The notes beneath the pieces were generated by a model. It was not told the DNA's origin and ran no database searches. It saw only the letters and a program-made list of their open reading frames with translations. From contig CAUAWV010000020.1 in the NCBI GenBank assembly GCA_958433005.1, positions 1 to 37,821 of the forward strand: DNA of 37,821 bases, read 5' to 3'. Every line of letters starts with the position of its first letter. The stretch's first letter is position 1. The stretch comes from an uncultured Collinsella sp. (lineage in GTDB: Bacteria > Actinomycetota > Coriobacteriia > Coriobacteriales > Coriobacteriaceae). A program made the position numbers and the translations under genes. Shown in pieces: positions 8,226 through 17,897 of the stretch.

Positions 8226-8256
8226 ATGTGACAAAGGGACTGTCCCTTTGTCACAT
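8226..8256. repeat. 31-bp palindrome, copy 2
   Basis: Identical to copy 1, including the central T. It lies between convergent stop codons, 7 bases after the ATPase and 4 bases beyond the UvrA-like gene, where it could form a two-way terminator hairpin. Confidence 0.95.
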
Positions 8257-8260
8257 TCGG

Positions 8261-10753
<2,493 letters not shown>

Positions 10754-10775
10754 CGCTCCCCTTCCTGTTAATCGA

Positions 10776-10819
10776 ATGTGACAAAGGAATGTGACAAAGG
10801 GACAGTCCCTTTGTCACAT
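10776..10819. repeat. 31-bp palindrome, copy 3, with a 13-base partial duplicate
   Basis: The full copy is 10789-10819 with a central A, so it lies in the opposite orientation to copies 1 and 2. Directly before it, 10776-10788 repeats the first 12 bases of an arm plus one base. It separates the start of the UvrA-like gene from the stop of the second ATPase; the last T of the palindrome is part of that TGA. Confidence 0.93.
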
Positions 10820-11937
10820 CACTCGTGCCATAAAACACGATCGCGAATGTACTTGCCCAGCATAGGCACGCTAAACCGGACGAGACCGTATCCGGCGGCC
10901 TCGATGACGCGCTCGCGAATTAAGCTTGCGCGATATTTACTCGCCCAGCTCTGGGTGCGGTCGCAGCGCTCAATGATATCCGCCATGCGCGTCAGCTTGC
11001 CCTCGTCAACCGCCATAGCCTCGATAAAGAGGCGCTGTGGGGTGCGCAGCCCGTAATACAGAGGCGCGTCAACCGCTTCGTAGAACTCAGAGACGGCATC
11101 CGCATGACCAACCTCGACATCGCACCCTTCAATGACCTGCGAGCCACGCCGGACAGCAGACCGCCACATGTAATATCCCACCAGCTGAACCATATAGGGA
11201 TGTCCCATGCTCTTGTGCGCCGCAAGGTCCGCCGTCCCCGCATCAATGCAAAGACCAGCACATTCGACCGTCTGGATATATGAATCGCGCACCTGGGGCA
11301 AAGAAATCGCCCCCAACGTACGCTGCTGGGCGCGCCGCAAAAACGTCACGCTCGGCTCTTCGAGCAGATCGTCAACCATGCTGGGCAAGCCGGCAAAGAC
11401 CAGCGCAAGACCACGCTGGTCGCCATCGGGCAAGCCCGTAGCATCCTGATCTCCCAGCACCTGCTGATAGAGAACGGCAAGAGCCGACAGCTCCTCGATA
11501 GACGCAGATTGAGCCTCGTCAATCGCAAACAGTATGCCCTTGCCTGGACCGAGCTTCTTGAGACGTTCGTTGACCAGCCCTCGCAACGTCTCGCCTTTTG
11601 CCCGCGCCGCCTCAACCGACATCCGTCCAAACGATGGGCCAAACTCCATTGACGTCACAACGGGCTTATTCGAGCGGAGTGCGTCGGCCAAGCGGTCGCA
11701 TAAACCAAGCGAAGCGGAATCGGAGACAACCGCCCATCCGCGCTCACTGGCCAGACGTTGCAGCTCCCGCAGGAGAACTGTTTTGCCACAGCCGCGGTTT
11801 CCTGTAATGAGCATGAGTCTGCCCGGCGCTCCGGCACCGTTATCGAGCCCCTCCTCAAAATCTTCGATGACCGACTCGCGACCGATGAGTATCGGAGGCC
11901 GCTTACCAGCCGTTGGCTTAAAGGGATTTGGATTCAT
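10819..11937 (-). CDS. AAA+ ATPase with C-terminal winged helix (second paralogue)
   Basis: A 372-residue paralogue of the ATPase at 7118-8218, diverged but with the same plan. The N-terminal motif is NPFKPTAGKRPPILIGRE, Walker A is GNRGCGKT, Walker B is ILFAIDEAQ, sensor 1 is ALVFAGLP, FLRRAQQRTLGAI is shared, and a C-terminal winged-helix-like segment (about 290-365) includes ADIIERCDRTQSWASKYRASLIRERVI. Role unknown; a DNA-binding or switch ATPase is an inference. The ATG is preceded by GAGGAGG with a 5-base gap. Three 10-bp direct repeats lie 34-63 bases upstream of the start. The stop codon overlaps palindrome copy 3 and palindrome copy 4 lies upstream of the 10-bp repeats. Confidence 0.82.
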   Translation of the reverse strand: MNPNPFKPTAGKRPPILIGRESVIEDFEEGLDNGAGAPGRLMLITGNRGCGKTVLLRELQRLASERGWAVVSDSASLGLCDRLADALRSNKPVVTSMEFGPSFGRMSVEAARAKGETLRGLVNERLKKLGPGKGILFAIDEAQSASIEELSALAVLYQQVLGDQDATGLPDGDQRGLALVFAGLPSMVDDLLEEPSVTFLRRAQQRTLGAISLPQVRDSYIQTVECAGLCIDAGTADLAAHKSMGHPYMVQLVGYYMWRSAVRRGSQVIEGCDVEVGHADAVSEFYEAVDAPLYYGLRTPQRLFIEAMAVDEGKLTRMADIIERCDRTQSWASKYRASLIRERVIEAAGYGLVRFSVPMLGKYIRDRVLWHE

Positions 11938-11970
11938 GTCGGCCTCCTCGGATTGGCAAAGGCTAGCAAT

Positions 11971-12000
11971 AGTTATACCAATTTATACCGAGTTATACCA
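11971..12000 (-). promoter_or_regulatory. Three 10-bp direct repeats upstream of the second AAA+ ATPase
   Basis: On the plus strand the units are AGTTATACCA, ATTTATACCG and AGTTATACCA with no gap; the first and third are identical. On the coding strand each reads NGGTATAANT, and the TATAAC/TATAAA cores could also be -10-like. Spaced exactly 10 bases, they put three identical sites on one face of the helix. Confidence 0.75.
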
Positions 12001-12005
12001 ACTGA

Positions 12006-12036
12006 ATGTGACAAAGGAGCTGTCCCTTTGTCACAT
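12006..12036. repeat. 31-bp palindrome, copy 4 (imperfect)
   Basis: Same outer arms as copies 1-3, but the inner left arm reads GGAGC instead of GGGAC, breaking the centre of the stem. It supplies the final Met codon and the TGA stop of the TetM-like gene, as copy 1 does for trmL. Confidence 0.9.
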
Positions 12037-14034
12037 GTGGCCGAAAAATTCCGCGTCGGCGGGGCGATAGGGGCGGAAGGTGGCGGGATCGATCTTTACG
12101 TGTGCCGCGGCGGGCACGTCGTACCATTTGACCGTATAGCCGGCGCCGTGGGCGCAAAAGACCGAATCGGGCGTGTTGGGCAGATCGGCCTCGGGCTCGT
12201 AGGCGGCCGCCTCGATGACGCGCTCGGCATCATGGCATGCCGCATAACCGGCGAACTCCAGGTACAGATGTCCGCGGCCGCTCGTGTAGGCAGCCACCTC
12301 CAGCGCATAATCCTGTATCTCGGATGCTGGCACGCGACCCACAAGCTTCGCCCGGTCGCCCGCCATCGCCGGCGGCTCGTACTCGGCGCCCATGCGCGTG
12401 ACATCCGAAAGCGCCCTGCCCACGCAATCTCCCGGCACCTCGAGCTCAAAGTGGTAGCACGGCTCCAACAGCACCGCCGCGCCGGCCTCACGCGCCTGCA
12501 TCAAACCCTGGCGAATCGCGCGGTACGTTGCCTGCCGAAAGTCACCGCCCTCGGTGTGTTTGGCATGAGCGCGGCCGCCCGTGAGCGTAATGCGCACATC
12601 GGTAATGGGCGAGCCGGTCAGCACACCCAGGTGATCGCGCTCCATGGCGTTGGTGAGCGCCAGGCGCTGCCAGTTAAGATCGAGCTCGTCGGTCGAGGCA
12701 ACGGTACCAAATTGCACGCCCGAGCCCGCTGGCAGCGGCTCCAGGCGCAGGTGCACCTCGGCGTAATGGCGCAGTGGCTCAAAGTGGCCCACACCCTCGA
12801 CCGGCTGCGAGATCGTCTCCTTATAGAGAATGCCGCCGGACTCAAACTCAATCGTAAGGCCAAAGCGATCGGCCAATACCCGCTGCAAGACCTCGAGCTG
12901 CACGGCGCCCATCAACTGCAAGTGAATCTGCTCAAGATGCGTATTCCAGCTTACGCCGAGCATGGGGTCTTCGTCCGCCAGCTCAGTCAGCGCTTTAAAC
13001 ACCGCATGGGCATCATGTTCGCCCGGGAGCACCGTATAGGTAAGGACCGGCGCAATGACGGGCGCATCGCACCCGGGCTCCGCACCCAAGGCATCCCCCG
13101 GGCGAACGTGCGCAAGACCCGTCACGGCACAAATACCGCCAGCGGCAACTTCCTGGGCAAGCTCGTACTTCTCTCCGTTATAGATGCGCACCTGATCGAC
13201 CTTTTGCTCCCATGCCTCGGCACCGGAGCGCCCCTCGATCATCTGTTTTGCGCGCAGCGTGCCGCCGGTCACTTTTACCCAAGCCAAGCGCTCGCCGCGA
13301 TCGCCGCGGCTGACGCGATAGACGCGCGCGGCGAACTCCGGGAGCCACGCCTGTTCACGCATCAGCGCGCATATGCCGTCCAGCAACTCGTCCACGCCTT
13401 GGTCCTTGAGCGCCGAGCCGGCAAAGCAGGGAAAGAGCTTGCGCTCGGCAACCATGCGCGACAGCGTTGCGACGGAAAGCTCACCCGCTTCAAGAAACTC
13501 CTCGAGCGCCGCCTCGTCCAACGCAGCAGCATCCTCCTGAACGGCACCGCCCGCCAGCAGTTCGTTGGCATTCAGGCAGCCCTCGGAAAGACGCTGCCCG
13601 AGTTGTGCCAGCAAAACATCGCGGCCGGGATTCTCCAAATCGATTTTGTTGATATAGATGAACGTCGGAATGTCATAGCGCGCAAGCAGGCGCCACAGGG
13701 TTTCGGTGTGCCCCTGCACGCCATCGTTGGCGCCCACCACCAGAATCGCGTAGTCGAGCGCGCGCAGTGTGCGCTCCGCCTCGGCCGAAAAATCGACGTG
13801 GCCGGGTGCATCCACGAGCATGACGTGGGTATCGTCGTGGTCGAGCACGGCCTGCGACGAGAAAATCGTGATGCCACGCTCGCGCTCGATCGTGTTAGTG
13901 TCCAGGTGAGAATCGCCATCGTCCACACGGCCGCGCTTGCGAATGCGACCTGCGTTGAACAGCATGGCCTCGGCCAGCGTAGTCTTGCCGGCATCGACAT
14001 GCGCCAAGATTCCAACGACCGCCTGCTTCGACAT
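12031..14034 (-). CDS. TetM/EF-G-like translational GTPase
   Basis: A 667-residue GTPase of the EF-G/ribosomal-protection family. It shows G1 AHVDAGKT (11-18), G2 RERGITI, G3 DAPGH, G4 NKID, then EF-G-like domains including LQLMGAVQLEVLQRVL and a domain IV/V region ending HVKIDPATFRPYRP. The size matches Tet(M)-type proteins (about 640) rather than EF-G (about 700). It is divergent from acquired Tet proteins, so it may be a housekeeping-like paralogue; tetracycline resistance cannot be claimed. The start is placed at 14034, where AGAGGAGAG precedes ATG and the G1 motif sits at the usual distance; the ORF stays open upstream. Its stop lies in palindrome copy 4. Confidence 0.85.
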   Translation of the reverse strand: MSKQAVVGILAHVDAGKTTLAEAMLFNAGRIRKRGRVDDGDSHLDTNTIERERGITIFSSQAVLDHDDTHVMLVDAPGHVDFSAEAERTLRALDYAILVVGANDGVQGHTETLWRLLARYDIPTFIYINKIDLENPGRDVLLAQLGQRLSEGCLNANELLAGGAVQEDAAALDEAALEEFLEAGELSVATLSRMVAERKLFPCFAGSALKDQGVDELLDGICALMREQAWLPEFAARVYRVSRGDRGERLAWVKVTGGTLRAKQMIEGRSGAEAWEQKVDQVRIYNGEKYELAQEVAAGGICAVTGLAHVRPGDALGAEPGCDAPVIAPVLTYTVLPGEHDAHAVFKALTELADEDPMLGVSWNTHLEQIHLQLMGAVQLEVLQRVLADRFGLTIEFESGGILYKETISQPVEGVGHFEPLRHYAEVHLRLEPLPAGSGVQFGTVASTDELDLNWQRLALTNAMERDHLGVLTGSPITDVRITLTGGRAHAKHTEGGDFRQATYRAIRQGLMQAREAGAAVLLEPCYHFELEVPGDCVGRALSDVTRMGAEYEPPAMAGDRAKLVGRVPASEIQDYALEVAAYTSGRGHLYLEFAGYAACHDAERVIEAAAYEPEADLPNTPDSVFCAHGAGYTVKWYDVPAAAHVKIDPATFRPYRPADAEFFGHM

Positions 14035-14278
14035 GGCTCTCCTCTTATTGCGAGCCCATCGCACGCGGCAACGGGCATTCTCGTTCCACACTGGATGATA
14101 CAATTTACGGGCCGGCGGGCGAAGCGGGCCCTATCCCCCGACCGAGCTCATCGCCCCGCGTTGCCGCGCGGCGATTTTCGCAGGTTCGCGCCTTGCGAAA
14201 GCCGGCACCTCCCCTTTTGTCTGCCCGGTCTCATCTGAGGCGGTAACAATGCGAGTCCTACAACGACGCGTTTTACCA
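14035..14278 (-). other. Leader/intergenic region upstream of the TetM-like gene
   Basis: No convincing gene. Short inverted repeats are present: GGGCC 14109-14113 with GGCCC 14127-14131, and TTTCGCA 14176-14182 with TGCGAAA 14194-14200. A possible -10 TATCAT on the minus strand lies near 14096, with only a weak -35. An 86-codon open frame here on the minus strand has no ribosome binding site or family resemblance. The region could be a structured leader, but I see no specific attenuator. Confidence 0.4.
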
Positions 14279-14304
14279 AAAATGGCCCCACGCGGGGCCA
14301 TTTT
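14279..14304 (-). terminator. Rho-independent terminator of the GNAT gene
   Basis: A perfect 11-bp stem, AAAATGGCCCC against GGGGCCATTTT, with a 4-base loop. Read on the minus strand it is followed by T residues. It lies about 35 bases after the acetyltransferase stop codon. Confidence 0.88.
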
Positions 14305-14338
14305 CATTTCGATGAAACGCTGGTATGCGACTCGGCCC

Positions 14339-14827
14339 TTATGCCTCGCGCAGCCAGTCGAACGCAACACGCGGCGTGCCGTCCGACACATACACGACGC
14401 CGGCGCGCTCGAACCCCGCCTTCATGCTCGCGCCCTGCATGGGCAGGTTGTCCGCGTGCGTGTCGATACGCAGGTGGTCAGCGCGCGCCTTGGCAAAGGC
14501 AAACATCGCGGCCGCGATACCGTGCACGGTGCCGTCGGACGCCACGCGGTGCAGTACGGCGTACGGAGTGTCGCTACGCCACTGACCGTCCTCGATGACG
14601 TCATAGCACTCGTCCGGGCCCGGCAAAAAGGCAAACGTCGCCACCACGCGACCGTCGACTTCGCACACATAGCTGCCACCGGCGGCGATATCGGCAGCCA
14701 GCTGCTCGGCCGAAGGCGTGCCCTCGGGCCACTGTGTGGCGTTGCCATGCGCGCGCATAAAGGCGCGGGCGGCGTCATAGATAGCCATGACGGCGGGAAT
14801 GTCGGTATCGAGGGTTTTTCTGATCAT
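14339..14827 (-). CDS. GNAT-family N-acetyltransferase
   Basis: About 162 residues with the GNAT fold: an N-terminal IRKTLDTDIPAVMAIYDAARAFM, a central strand GRVVATFAFL, HRVASDGTVHGIAAAMFAFAKA as the acetyl-CoA-binding helix (the usual Q/RxxGxG/A loop is relaxed to SDGTVHG), and a C-terminal IDTHADNLPMQGASMKAGFERAGVVYV. The acceptor substrate is unknown. GTG 14830 and ATG 14827 are adjacent; ATG is preferred because it lies 8 bases after GAGG. The gene is followed by its own terminator. Confidence 0.85.
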   Translation of the reverse strand: MIRKTLDTDIPAVMAIYDAARAFMRAHGNATQWPEGTPSAEQLAADIAAGGSYVCEVDGRVVATFAFLPGPDECYDVIEDGQWRSDTPYAVLHRVASDGTVHGIAAAMFAFAKARADHLRIDTHADNLPMQGASMKAGFERAGVVYVSDGTPRVAFDWLREA

Positions 14828-14903
14828 CACGCGGCGACCTCACGTTTATTGGTATCACTTTGATTGGGCAATGATACCAGCGTTTGGAAAGGGCATGAAG
14901 CAG

Positions 14904-15200
14904 ATGGGAAGCAAAAAGCGAGCCGCCTGGTCAAAGGCCAAAAGCGAGTTTTTGGGCGCTGCCACCGGCGGCGATATGAGCGACCTGTTTGCGCGCGAGG
15001 ACGAGCGCCGCGATGCCCTGGACGCCGAGCGCGATGAGGCTTGGCGCTACAAGTCGTGCGAGCGCAAAAACCGCTACGACACACGCGCCGAGGCCGAGGC
15101 CGTTATGGCCGACTGCGAAAACCGTGGACGACGTGGCTTGGCCTGCTACAAATGTGAATACTGCGGCGGGTGGCACCTGACGTCGCACCCTTGGAAATAG
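14904..15200 (+). CDS. Small zinc-ribbon-like protein of unknown function
   Basis: About 98 residues, charged and soluble. The C-terminal part reads YKSCERKNRYDTRAEAEAVM followed by a CYKCEYCGGWHLTSH motif, giving a Cys/His set that would fit one zinc ion. Similar small proteins with a KxRYxTRAEAE...CxxCGGWHLT pattern occur in many bacteria and phages without known function. The start is uncertain: the frame is open from 14787, but ATG 14904 lies 10 bases after AAAGGG and is preferred over ATG 14895 or 14871. It is divergent from the GNAT gene. Confidence 0.7.
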   Translation: MGSKKRAAWSKAKSEFLGAATGGDMSDLFAREDERRDALDAERDEAWRYKSCERKNRYDTRAEAEAVMADCENRGRRGLACYKCEYCGGWHLTSHPWK

Positions 15201-15267
15201 GCGCCGCATCGGCGCGACGCTCACGCAGCGGCACGGCACCGACACATCGCCGGCCATCGCACGCAGG

Positions 15268-15972
15268 CTACGGGCGCGGCGGCACCAAAACATCGTAGCG
15301 GACGGCCTTGCCCGCAAGCTGATAGCTCGGCTTAACGCCGGCAAGCAGCGGCCCCTTCACCGGCCGCTTGATAACGACCTTGCGCGGCCGCACTGCAAGC
15401 GCAGCTTTAACCAGCGTCCCCTCATCGGCGCACGGCTGCTCCAAATGGTGCAGGAGTTGGAACTTCTTTTTGACCGCCGCACTCTTGGTGCGCTCGGGAA
15501 ACATGGGATCCAGATACACCACATCGGGAGCCGCGAGCTCACCACGCTCGACCAGCTCAGCCGCATGGCGAAGGCCGGCAACACTGTCCTCGCCCGCATG
15601 TAAGCGCATGCGCGCCACGGCAGCCGCAAGCGCCGGATCATCTGCCGCGCGATCCAGGGCATCCTGAAGGAGCGCCGCGATCACGCAATCCTGTTCATAC
15701 AAATCGACGGTAAAGCCCACAGCGGCCAACAGCAGCGAATCCTCGCCAAAGCCTGCCGTGGCGTCAATCGCCCAGGGGTTCTCGATACCTTTTGTGCGTG
15801 CAGCCTTCACCAACAGCTCTTGCTGCAGACGACCCTGCTTGAGCCGTGGGAGCATACGGGCAAAATCGGCACGCAGCTCCATCGCACCGTCGGTGAGCGT
15901 GAGGCCCTCGGGCTTCCCGATCAGCTCAAGCCCCGCGGCCCGAGCAACAGAAAAGGGATCGACGACGCCCAT
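15268..15972 (-). CDS. rsmJ: RsmJ-like rRNA (guanine-N2)-methyltransferase
   Basis: A class I SAM-dependent methyltransferase resembling RsmJ, which methylates G1516 of 16S rRNA. Seen here: AIDATAGFGEDSLLLAAVG as motif I, the VVYLDPMFPERTKSAAVKKKFQLL catalytic segment with DPMFP, and a late KVVIKRPVKGPLL strand, all in the order of RsmJ. The length of 234 residues is typical. ATG 15972 follows AAGGAG. The assignment of the exact target base rests on family resemblance only. Confidence 0.78.
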   Translation of the reverse strand: MGVVDPFSVARAAGLELIGKPEGLTLTDGAMELRADFARMLPRLKQGRLQQELLVKAARTKGIENPWAIDATAGFGEDSLLLAAVGFTVDLYEQDCVIAALLQDALDRAADDPALAAAVARMRLHAGEDSVAGLRHAAELVERGELAAPDVVYLDPMFPERTKSAAVKKKFQLLHHLEQPCADEGTLVKAALAVRPRKVVIKRPVKGPLLAGVKPSYQLAGKAVRYDVLVPPRP

Positions 15973-16035
15973 GGGTACTCCTTAGCAAGCAAAGCGGATA
16001 CGTGAGCGCCGCATGTGTCGGCACCCAATCGTCCG

Positions 16036-16176
16036 CTATTGTCCCACATGCGACATGGCCCACAGCATCCCAATGCAAAGCACCGCCATCAATCCCGTGC
16101 ACACGGCAGCGATCACAGAATCGCTCATGCGCCTTCCCAACGATTGCGGCTCGCGCGCCTGCCCTGTTCCGTACAT
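16036..16176 (-). CDS. Small single-pass membrane protein
   Basis: A 46-codon open frame. It has AAGGAGGAG at 16182-16190 on the minus strand; ATG 16176 lies 7 bases after AGGAGG and another ATG at 16179 is possible. The N-terminal half is polar (YGTGQAREPQSLGRRMSDS), then VIAAVCTGLMAVLCIGMLW forms one hydrophobic helix, ending AMSHVGQ. I do not recognise a family. The strong ribosome binding site, polar-then-hydrophobic pattern and lack of any overlapping gene support it as real. It lies upstream of the rsmJ-like gene on the same strand. Confidence 0.6.
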   Translation of the reverse strand: MYGTGQAREPQSLGRRMSDSVIAAVCTGLMAVLCIGMLWAMSHVGQ

Positions 16177-16406
16177 CATGGCTCCTCCTTAGACCAACTC
16201 CTTGTTACATCCTCATCATCGCAGCGCCGCACATGAGCTGCCATCGATTTGGCTTACGTCCAGCTTTCCTTTTTGAAAGGTTGGACCGTACAGGCAAGAG
16301 ACGCTTTCAAACGCATGCATCGCCCCGTTGAACTACAATGTGCTTCATCATATGTGCAGCACATGGGGTGCGCCAGGTTGACGTACTCGTATCGAAAGGA
16401 CCAGCC

Positions 16407-16808
16407 ATGAGTTTCACTCGCAAGACTCTCAAAATCCTTGCCCTGATTTATTTTGTTCTGGGCATCGCCAGTCTCGTCATTGGAATCGCCGGCATCGCGA
16501 CCGGCAAGTTCGAGTCCACCTACGGATCGAACGCCATGCTCGCCGCGGCCGTGATTATCGCCAAGGGCCTCATCGATCTTGCCGCGGGCGTTGCGGGCAT
16601 CAAGGGTGCCAACAAGCCTTCGCAGGTTGACGGCGCGTTTAAGCTCGGTATCGTTGCTGCAGTCGCCACGCTTGCCCAGGCGGTGCTCACGCTTCCCGCG
16701 TTTGGCGGCGACGCCATCAACTTTGGCGCCTTTGTCATCGTGGTGTACGACCTGTTCTTTGTTCAGCAGGCGCACGCCATCAAGGCCGAGAACAAGGACC
16801 GCCTGTAA
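16407..16808 (+). CDS. Four-helix integral membrane protein of unknown function
   Basis: A 133-residue hydrophobic protein with four likely membrane segments: LKILALIYFVLGIASLVIGI, MLAAAVIIAKGLIDLAAGVA, LGIVAAVATLAQAVLTLPAF and FGAFVIVVYDLFFVQ. It ends with a short charged tail (AIKAENKDRL). No catalytic motif is evident. ATG 16407 follows GAAAGGA and is preferred over an upstream in-frame start at 16338. The gene stands alone with a stem-loop terminator at 16847. Confidence 0.75.
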   Translation: MSFTRKTLKILALIYFVLGIASLVIGIAGIATGKFESTYGSNAMLAAAVIIAKGLIDLAAGVAGIKGANKPSQVDGAFKLGIVAAVATLAQAVLTLPAFGGDAINFGAFVIVVYDLFFVQQAHAIKAENKDRL

Positions 16809-16846
16809 GCGCTCGCTTCTCATAGCCTCTGCAGCCAAGCAACTAA

Positions 16847-16882
16847 AAAGGGCCGATCGCGCATCTCCGCGGTCAGCCCTTT
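16847..16882 (+). terminator. Stem-loop terminator after the four-helix membrane protein
   Basis: AAAGGGC pairs with GCCCTTT and CGCG with CGCG around a 6-base loop, with one C-A mismatch and one G-T pair. It has flanking A and T tracts, so it could work in both directions for the convergent genes. Confidence 0.7.
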
Positions 16883-16897
16883 ACGTTTGCCCAGATA

Positions 16898-16935
16898 AAA
16901 CCTGCCAAAATAAACCTGTCCCTTTTTGGTAGGTT
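16898..16935. repeat. Inverted repeat, second palindrome family
   Basis: AAACCTGCCAAAA is matched by TTTTTGGTAGGTT with one mismatch. Between them on the minus strand lies AGGGACAGGTTTA. The right arm overlaps the TAA stop of the rlmA-like gene by two bases. Its arms differ from the 31-bp palindrome but the GGGACAG centre is the same. Confidence 0.75.
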
Positions 16936-17746
16936 AGTGGCGGTACTCGGCGATGATGAAGTCGATATCGGTCTGAAGGGTGTCCAGGTTTGCCAGGCGC
17001 TCTTTGTCGGCAGGGCGCGTGCGGTAGTAGTACGGCGTCATCTGGAACACCGCCTCGATGTCGGCCTGCGTCTGGAGCGTAATGTTCGCAGACACCCGCT
17101 GCGTTCCCACCAACTCGAGCTCGGTCGTCTTCGGCAGCTTCTCGTCGTTAAGGTACGGCGTGTCGTAGAGCACCTCCTTGAGCCCAAAGAGATGACGGGC
17201 GCCCGGCACCACGGTGTAGAGCGAGCCCTCGGGCGCCAGCACGCGGGCAAACTCGCGCTCGTTAAAGGGGGCAAAGAGCTCGGTCACCATATCGAAGGTG
17301 CCATCGGCCACGGGGATGTCCTTCATGTTGGCCACGAAGTAGGTCGCATCGCCGCGCTTGGCGGCCAGACGCACCATCTCTTTGCCCAGGTCGAACCCAT
17401 AAGCATCCACGCCCGGCACCGCACCCATGGCGCTGGTGTAGTAGCCCTCGCCACAGCAAATATCGAGCAAGGTCATGGGGCCGCCCGTAGACGCCGCACG
17501 CTCAGACGCCTGCTCGCGAACCAGCTCGACCATCGCATCGCGCAACGGCGCGTAGTAGCCGCGGTTCAAAAAGTCGCGACGACTGCGCGCCTGCGACTTG
17601 GGATCGCCCATGGAGTCGCCGCTCTTGGACGAGCGCAGCAGATACAGATAGCCCTCGCGCGCACGGTCAAACCGATGTCCGCCCGCGCATGCAGCACCGC
17701 GCTCATCGTCCACCAACGGCTCATGGCAAACGGGACACAACAACAT
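16934..17746 (-). CDS. rlmA: 23S rRNA (guanine-N1)-methyltransferase, RlmA family
   Basis: SAM-dependent methyltransferase with an N-terminal zinc finger, as in RlmA(I)/RlmA(II), which act on G745 or G748 of 23S rRNA. The zinc site is CPVCHEPL...CAGGHRFDRAREGYLYLL (residues 4-37), and the S-adenosylmethionine motif I is LLDICCGEGYYTSAM (about 93-107). DMVTELFAPFNEREFARVLAPEG and the TPYYYRTRP segment also fit. The length of 270 residues is usual. ATG 17746 is preceded by AAGGAG. In Gram-positives the G748 type affects tylosin response; which base is modified here cannot be told from sequence alone. Confidence 0.85.
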   Translation of the reverse strand: MLLCPVCHEPLVDDERGAACAGGHRFDRAREGYLYLLRSSKSGDSMGDPKSQARSRRDFLNRGYYAPLRDAMVELVREQASERAASTGGPMTLLDICCGEGYYTSAMGAVPGVDAYGFDLGKEMVRLAAKRGDATYFVANMKDIPVADGTFDMVTELFAPFNEREFARVLAPEGSLYTVVPGARHLFGLKEVLYDTPYLNDEKLPKTTELELVGTQRVSANITLQTQADIEAVFQMTPYYYRTRPADKERLANLDTLQTDIDFIIAEYRH

Positions 17747-17802
17747 GGCAACTCCTTAGCGCGGACAACACAACGCCCACCATTGTCGCACGCCTTCCCC
17801 AC

Positions 17803-17833
17803 CTAGTCATTGGGGACGTTCTTAAATGACTAG
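17803..17833. repeat. Inverted repeat, third palindrome family
   Basis: CTAGTCATT (17803-17811) is the reverse complement of AATGACTAG (17825-17833); between them lies GGGGACGTTCTTA. It sits between the divergent rlmA-like and MATE genes. The same sequence recurs at 30398-30453. Confidence 0.88.
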
Positions 17834-17897
17834 TCGATTAGGAGTATCATCGTCTGCGCAAATAAGCGCGAATGAGCATGTTAGAGATTGAGAGCGT

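Noticed and set aside
12031..14034. Calling this gene an acquired tetracycline-resistance determinant
   Set aside because: The GTPase motifs fit the family, but the sequence is divergent from Tet(M) as I know it and no mobile element carries it; function cannot be assigned by eye.
14131..14391. 86-codon minus-strand open frame upstream of the TetM-like gene
   Set aside because: No ribosome binding site, arginine-rich low-complexity composition, and it overlaps a terminator and the end of the GNAT gene.
16002..16331. 109-codon plus-strand open frame
   Set aside because: No ribosome binding site and no recognisable family; the opposite strand has the small membrane protein with a strong ribosome binding site.
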